From the NCBI GenBank assembly GCA_963513935.1, contig OY740771.1, positions 18,831,349 through 18,895,348 on the forward strand: a DNA stretch of 64,000 bases. The letters run 5' to 3'. Positions 59,001-64,000 of the stretch are shown here, one piece after another (the stretch's first letter is position 1; the number at the start of each line of letters is the position of its first letter). Below the pieces are notes generated by a model. It was not told where the DNA came from, did not search any database, and worked only from the letters and a program-made list of their open reading frames with translations. Source of the DNA: Aphrophora alni. Lineage: Eukaryota > Arthropoda > Insecta > Hemiptera > Aphrophoridae. The position numbers were made by a program, and so were the translations under genes.

Positions 59001-59454
59001 TTCGGTTTCCTGTAAGTTATGAAGGATATAATGATTAGTCAGAACGGAAGTCGACATTTTTCACGATTAGCAAAGTTACCCTTTACTTCGTATAGTGGGC
59101 AATGTCGTGAACTCAATTATTTTACATTCGAGATTCGATATAAATGCAGTCCTGGTTTTATTTACAGTGACACAAATCTCGTATTGAAAGAGAGACTGGG
59201 CAGACAAAACAAACATTGTGCATTTGTAAACGGAACCAAAGCTTCATGCGTGAACGCTTCCAAGGTGTGTCATCGGCTGCTATACGCTAATTATGGTTAA
59301 ACAAAGACCCAACCTTTACACTCTTCAGGGTATTCATTCTTTACATCAGAGAAAGGTGAGGACATAAGTATAAATGTCAAAGTAAAATGGTTGTGGTGAG
59401 CAAATGACTAAATTTATTTGGAGGGGGAAAGTGTTTTGAGATCCTCTGAGCCGA

Positions 59455-60020
59455 AGTTTTTGGAATGATGTCTATTGTCAGTGATCTACAACCCAAACGG
59501 GTGAACTGATTTTAATAAAATTTTATACGTGGGGCGTATTTGGGTCACATTTTAGAAAAAAATGTTTCTCGATAACTCAAACTTTTATTTGGGCTCTATA
59601 AAAAATAAACAGGACTTTCTCAAAATCAGTTCTAACGATTTTGATCAAATTTTTACCAGTCTCTATGGACCCAAACATAACGACCAGTCATCTCTAAAAT
59701 AATACCGATTCGTGAGTTATCGGGCTATTAGACAATTACTAAAATGAATTCTACTTATAAAATTTAAATTTTATTGCAATCTGAAGATCTAAAGTAAAAC
59801 AATAGTACGGTACAGAAATAATTGGGAAAAATAAATATTAATTATTATAATTAAAAGTACGATTTGAATGAAAAACGATTTACGCGGAACGTTTATGGTA
59901 CAAAAGAATAAGTTTAAACCCTATTTTAAATATATAAATATTTTATCATAGACGGGATAACACTCTTATATTGACAACTAGTACCGAACTGACATTTTTA
60001 GTGTAAAACTAAAAACCCTA
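59455..60020 (+). repeat. DR-A copy 13 (most complete)
   Basis: Covers the 5' words gtttttggaatgatgtct and gtgaactgattttaataaaa, then aacgattttgatcaaattt, gattcgtgagttatcggg, a degraded core and the right part. Confidence 0.75.
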
Positions 60021-60039
60021 ATAATTTTATGAACGTGTT

Positions 60040-60360
60040 TGGTCTGTCTGTCTGTAAGTCGCAACAAGTCTACACAAACAAGGCGATAAATCATATAATT
60101 CAAATTTTGCATTTATGTTCTTTGTATTGTCCCACATATAGGAAAAATATAACGGTAACAAAAAATTACTTGGTTAAGGGGCAAAATATAACGGTAACTT
60201 GGGGGTAGTTAAGGGGCAAAAATTAATTGATTTTTTTTTGTTTTGTAAATATGACGTGTGGGGTATCAAATAAAACTAAAAGTTACTCTGATTAAGAATA
60301 TGTATGTTAATTTGACGAAAAACTAATATACCTTGGCACTAGGCCAAATTTAAAGTGTCA
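60040..60360 (+). repeat. Dispersed repeat DR-E, copy 1
   Basis: gtctgtaagtcgcaac, ttcaaattttgcatttatg, gtgtggggtatcaaataaa and tatgttaatttgacgaa recur in the same order at 60.64-60.86 kb. Confidence 0.8.
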
Positions 60361-60639
60361 GATGTTACTCCCCCAACTCCTTAACTTGAAACCGGCGTAA
60401 CCTACAAATCTTACCAAAACTTATTTGGATTTGAAATTAAATTGCAGTGTGAAATCATATATTATACTTTTTTGTATGACGAATGCAATGTAATTTAACC
60501 ACACAATGAGAAATGAGTAGCGTATACGTTTTAAAAGCAGTTTTTGTTAGCTGTGCGGCAAACAATTCAATAACCATTAAATGATGGATTATATTTTCAT
60601 TAATTTCTCTTTATTAGGGTCCTTAGGTAAAACCAAGGA

Positions 60640-60860
60640 TACGCGCGCGTCTGTAAGTCGCAACCATTCAACACAGACACGACGATGAATCCTTTATATT
60701 TCAAACTTTGTATTGTTCCAGGAAAAATATATTGATCCAGGAGTTGAAATAGTATATTTTTTAGAAATATTATGTGTGGGGTATCAAATAATACTAGAAG
60801 TTATTCTAATTACAAATATGTATGTTTATTTGACGAAGAAATTAATATGTTGGCGCTAAG
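60640..60860 (+). repeat. DR-E copy 2
   Basis: Direct copy of 60040-60360 with a shorter middle: gtctgtaagtcgcaacca, gtgtggggtatcaaata and tatgtttatttgacgaa. Confidence 0.8.
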
Positions 60861-61467
60861 TCACTTAAAAGACTTGGACCTTATAAAAATAAGTGTCCCC
60901 CAAATCGTGCGGTTTAAGACCTTTTTATTTGGTTTTGAAAATGTGTGAGGGAGATGTTTTTACAGTTTATTTATTGGTCTATTTCCACCTTGAAATAAAC
61001 ATGTCAGATTGTCAACTGCTTAAAATAATCTATTACACAAGTCATAAATAAGAGGTCATGTAATCCAAGATAATTTTTAATAGAAAGTCTAATAAATTAA
61101 TCATTATCATTTTCTATATCTTATAATGTGACATTTACTTCCTCTTGACATATTTATCATAATACAGTTCAGTCGGTGATTCATAACATAAGAACTGTTT
61201 CATGATGACCTCCTTTAATGTGTTTACTGACCCAAGATTTTTTTTTTTTTACTCGACGCAACTGATAACTTATATGGGTCGCTAATTTCTTTATATATCT
61301 GCTTGTGTAGTGGGTGACTAGGATCTTGATATTATAATAAGCTGGCCGCTATAGTCACACACGAACAAAATAACAACGAAGCGGAAGAAACATGCCTCGC
61401 ATCACAATTCACAAGCTGAGCTGTGAATTTGGTATGTAGTGCGTCTATTTAATTTTTTCATGATAAA
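60861..61467. other. Sequence without recognised features
   Basis: No gene or repeat signal supported. Confidence 0.3.
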
Positions 61468-61608
61468 TATCTCGAAACTTGTACAAAAATAAACAAATGT
61501 ACATTGTATTTATTAAAGCAATTATAAACATAATAAAATTTGACGTGTCATTAATTTGTTTAATAAATACAATTTTATATTTTTCATTTTTTATACTTGT
61601 TTCGAGAT
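61468..61608. repeat. Imperfect inverted repeat (~60-bp arms)
   Basis: tctcgaaacttgtacaaa ... attgtatttattaaa pairs with the inverted tctcgaaacaagtataaa ... attgtatttattaaa. A small foldback. Confidence 0.75.
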
Positions 61609-61615
61609 TTTAGCA

Positions 61616-61621
61616 AGAAAA

Positions 61622-61671
<50 letters not shown>
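61616..61671. repeat. (A)n(TA)n microsatellite
   Basis: About 23 A followed by about 32 bp of TA. Confidence 0.9.
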
Positions 61672-61673
<2 letters not shown>

Positions 61674-62239
61674 CGTCATTTTGAAATAGTTAAGGGTCAC
61701 ATTTGAATTTATGCAATTCAGAGCAATGGGTTTTAAAAATTTTATTGAAAGTATCAGAATTCAAATTTAGATCTAGGTCAATCTAGTGTGTTGTAGACAA
61801 CAAACAAGAAATTATTAGTTTCCATTTTATTGTCAAAAAATACAAAAAACTGTTTTTGTTTGTCATTAAGAAAATTAAGTTTTTTAAAAAAGTAAGTGAA
61901 TTTTTTTGTAAATTTAATGGTTTTTGAGATATTCAATATTAAATATATTAAACGGCCGCCATTTTGAAAATATACAAAATAAAGACTTTATTTCGGTACA
62001 TTTATTACGAAATGCGTATAATAAATCTGAAATGAATATATTTTCTATTTCTAAAGTTATAATTTTTTTCTACAAAAACAAAATGGCCGATATCTGGAAA
62101 ACTAGTCGTTTTCCGAAAAAAATTATATTAATTTTTAAATCCTGATTAACAGAATCATTTCCTAAAGTTTGGCAGCTTATTTACAAACCCACACTGTATA
62201 TAAGTATGTAAACATGGTAATTAGTTTATTTTTAACATT
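61672..62239. other. Repeat-like AT-rich sequence
   Basis: aaacggccgccattttga and acaaaatggccgatatctgg recur as words elsewhere (52.46 kb). No boundaries can be set. Confidence 0.3.
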
Positions 62240-62600
62240 ACCTATTTAACAGATTGAGCTTTTAATAACGGTTCATTTATATTTTTTGCCAATTATTTCT
62301 GAACAGTTAACTATCGATTTTCCGCACGACTTTGGGTCATTAATCTTCCTATTTAACTAAAATCTGAAGGAAATTTGTAGAACCGATTTGTGAAATTACG
62401 TATTTTTCCTAACCGATTATTGTGTGTTTGTTCCTGATACCTTACAAATCAAAATTTTTGGAAATATGCCGACCAATACTTTAATGTTTACCTCCAAATT
62501 TCGTTAAATAAAGTCCTCAGATATGACCAAAATAATTTCTTCCGTGTTTGGGTTGTAATAGTTCACGTAGACATCATTCGAAAAAACAAATTTCTTGGAT
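62240..62600 (-). repeat. DR-A copy 14
   Basis: Reverse copy: ttgggtcattaatcttcc, aacggttcatttatat and ttgggttgtaatagttcac. Confidence 0.5.
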
Positions 62601-63254
62601 TCGTTGTCCTCCAAATCGGATCCTTGAAAAACTAGTGATTTTTTACTATTCTGCGTGTATTTGACTAAATTAAAACTGCTACCAAGTTTGTTGACATTAA
62701 CTTACACGAATACTCTACAGAAACTATTATCTATTGACAACACAAGATTTTCTAACTTTCTTACCAAGCAGGAATTACTTTCCCCAAGATCTGATCTTTA
62801 ACCTTAAGAGAATCCAGCTAATAGCTGACTGTAGCTTAAATACCAACAATGTTTAATTATGGTTTCAAGAAATCTGTCGACAGCTTTTGTTTGCAGCAAA
62901 TCTCATGTAATGGTATTGCAGGAACATCTTAGGTTTCTGTGGTACTGTAAATATTTATAATTTTGAAACAAAACCTTTCAAGTATTCAATAACAGCTAAA
63001 ATCGCACGAATTAGGGTCCTTAGCCATATAGTTTGAAATACAGAATGTTTCGTCTTGTCTGTTGCTACTTACAGACGGACTGACACTCGCGTTAAATTAC
63101 TCTCTATGTATTTCCCTAGAAATTACTACTCTAGATATCACTAAAACTAATCAATGTGTACTTTAATATGTAGTTTAAAATCGACTATAGTTTCTATGCT
63201 GTACCGATTTTCATGTCAATTCCACCCCCACATAGACCTACGGGGGTATAGGTA
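62601..63254. other. Sequence without recognised features
   Basis: A reversed DR-E-like word (gttgctacttacagacgg) lies at about 63062. Otherwise nothing. Confidence 0.3.
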
Positions 63255-63440
63255 AAATTATGGTTTAACAAATCTATTTTTTTGCGTTTATATCCGTTTT
63301 AATGTCCTCCGAGTTTAAATAGTTGATTTTTGAAATGATCTCTTACGTGAAGTAGTAGGCCTATCACTTGGAGCTATTTTAATAAATTTTGGTATGTGGG
63401 CATATTTTAGGTAAATCTCGTAACACTTTTCTCATTATAT
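63255..63440 (+). repeat. DR-A copy 15, left half
   Basis: ttttaataaattttggtatg and tgggcatattttaggtaaa are left-end DR-A words. The copy is interrupted at 63441 by a transposase fragment and resumes at 63843. Confidence 0.65.
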
Positions 63441-63842
63441 ACAGGGAGCGGCGAAATACCTGACGGTTTTTAAATAAAAACAGCTCTAATGTTTATAAAC
63501 ATTTTTGCATATTTATTATATATTAAGAACAGTAAAAGACGGCAATTAATAAAAAAACACCGCGAAAAACATATATGTAACAATGTATAGTCTCAATAAC
63601 ACAAAACATAAAGGCTACATTATTTAAATATAACGTCATAAGTGGTGGCCATTCTTCAGCATACATTCCTCAAGTCTCATAGCAAAGCTGTCAAACACTT
63701 TACTCAGGATGTACGTTGATATAGACGCAACCACTTCTCTAATAGCTTCTTTTAAGTCTTCTAGTGTACGGGGTTTGTTTGCGTACACTTTCGATTTCAG
63801 GTAACCCCAAAGGAAAAAGTCGCAAAAACTCAGGTCGGGAGA
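63441..63842 (-). pseudogene. DD41D-type transposon 3' fragment nested in DR-A
   Basis: The right end reads TACAGGGAGCGGCGAAATAC. The minus strand encodes the transposase C-terminus: SPDLSFCDFFLWGYLKSK, VYANKPRTLEDLKEAIRE and LSKVFDSFAMRLEECM, then NGHHL. This is the same family as the 21.3-kb element (CDFFLWGYLKSNVY, NDGHHL). The third catalytic aspartate is kept. The upstream part is missing: the copy stops abruptly where DR-A resumes. Confidence 0.85.
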
Positions 63843-64000
63843 ATATAAATATTATAGCTGTTAAACGAACGAAACACAAAATCACGATTTTCTCAAAATT
63901 GGCTCTATAGATTTTGATCAAATTATTCGCAAGTGTAGAATCTAAAGACTCAAACAGGACATGGCTGAGTCAAAAATGTTGATTCGTAAGTTAGCGGTAA
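63843..64000 (+). repeat. DR-A copy 15, right half
   Basis: gattttgatcaaatta, agtgtagaatctaaag and gattcgtaagttagcgg continue the interrupted copy to the window edge. Confidence 0.65.

Noticed and set aside
59019..59300. 93-codon plus-strand frame with several cysteines
   Set aside because: Considered as a small secreted protein, but there is no signal peptide, and cysteine spacing fits no family I know.

Overview
The window is a piece of a eukaryotic, AT-rich genome, most likely an insect. The evidence is one spliced nuclear gene with canonical GT-AG introns, many decayed mariner/Tc1, piggyBac, non-LTR and LTR transposons, nucleosome-length satellite DNA, and short TTAGG runs (the insect telomere word). 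There are no operons, bacterial-type genes or CRISPR arrays.

The only host gene I can support is on the minus strand: the first two coding exons (34099-33928 and 13021-12810) of a Kua/TMEM189/PEDS1 homologue, the enzyme that makes the plasmalogen vinyl-ether bond. They are separated by a 20.9 kb intron, and the rest of the gene lies beyond the left edge. A TATA-like box sits about 75 bp upstream of the ATG.

Almost everything else is transposon or repeat.
0-6.2 kb: relics of a DD41D-type transposase, a Gypsy RNase H, a mariner, two LINEs and a piggyBac copy with TTAA ends.
7.4-11.3 kb: a perfect 31-bp hairpin, then a LINE insertion with a 42-bp target duplication.
13-34 kb (intron 1): mariner relic, a TIR element carrying LTR sequence and a primer-binding site, a foldback, a TIR-bounded transposon in a TA microsatellite, and two further long hairpins.
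36.3-39.9 kb: 21 copies of a 173-bp satellite.
40.7-43.9 kb: two MITEs with TTAGG-like ends, a 279-bp MITE, and a 1.16-kb array of a 21-bp repeat.
45-47.1 kb: a DD41D-type transposon with 286-bp inverted repeats.
48-64 kb: mariner and LINE relics, one with a tandemly triplicated segment, a GC-rich TIR element, and several dispersed repeats. One AT-rich dispersed family (called DR-A here) recurs at least fourteen times across the window.

No clearly new functional system was found. The most worthwhile items are the satellite, the minisatellite with higher-order structure, the long-TIR transposon, the LTR-in-TIR composite, and DR-A, which carries a hammerhead-like half motif. All positions and counts were read by eye, so repeat boundaries are approximate.
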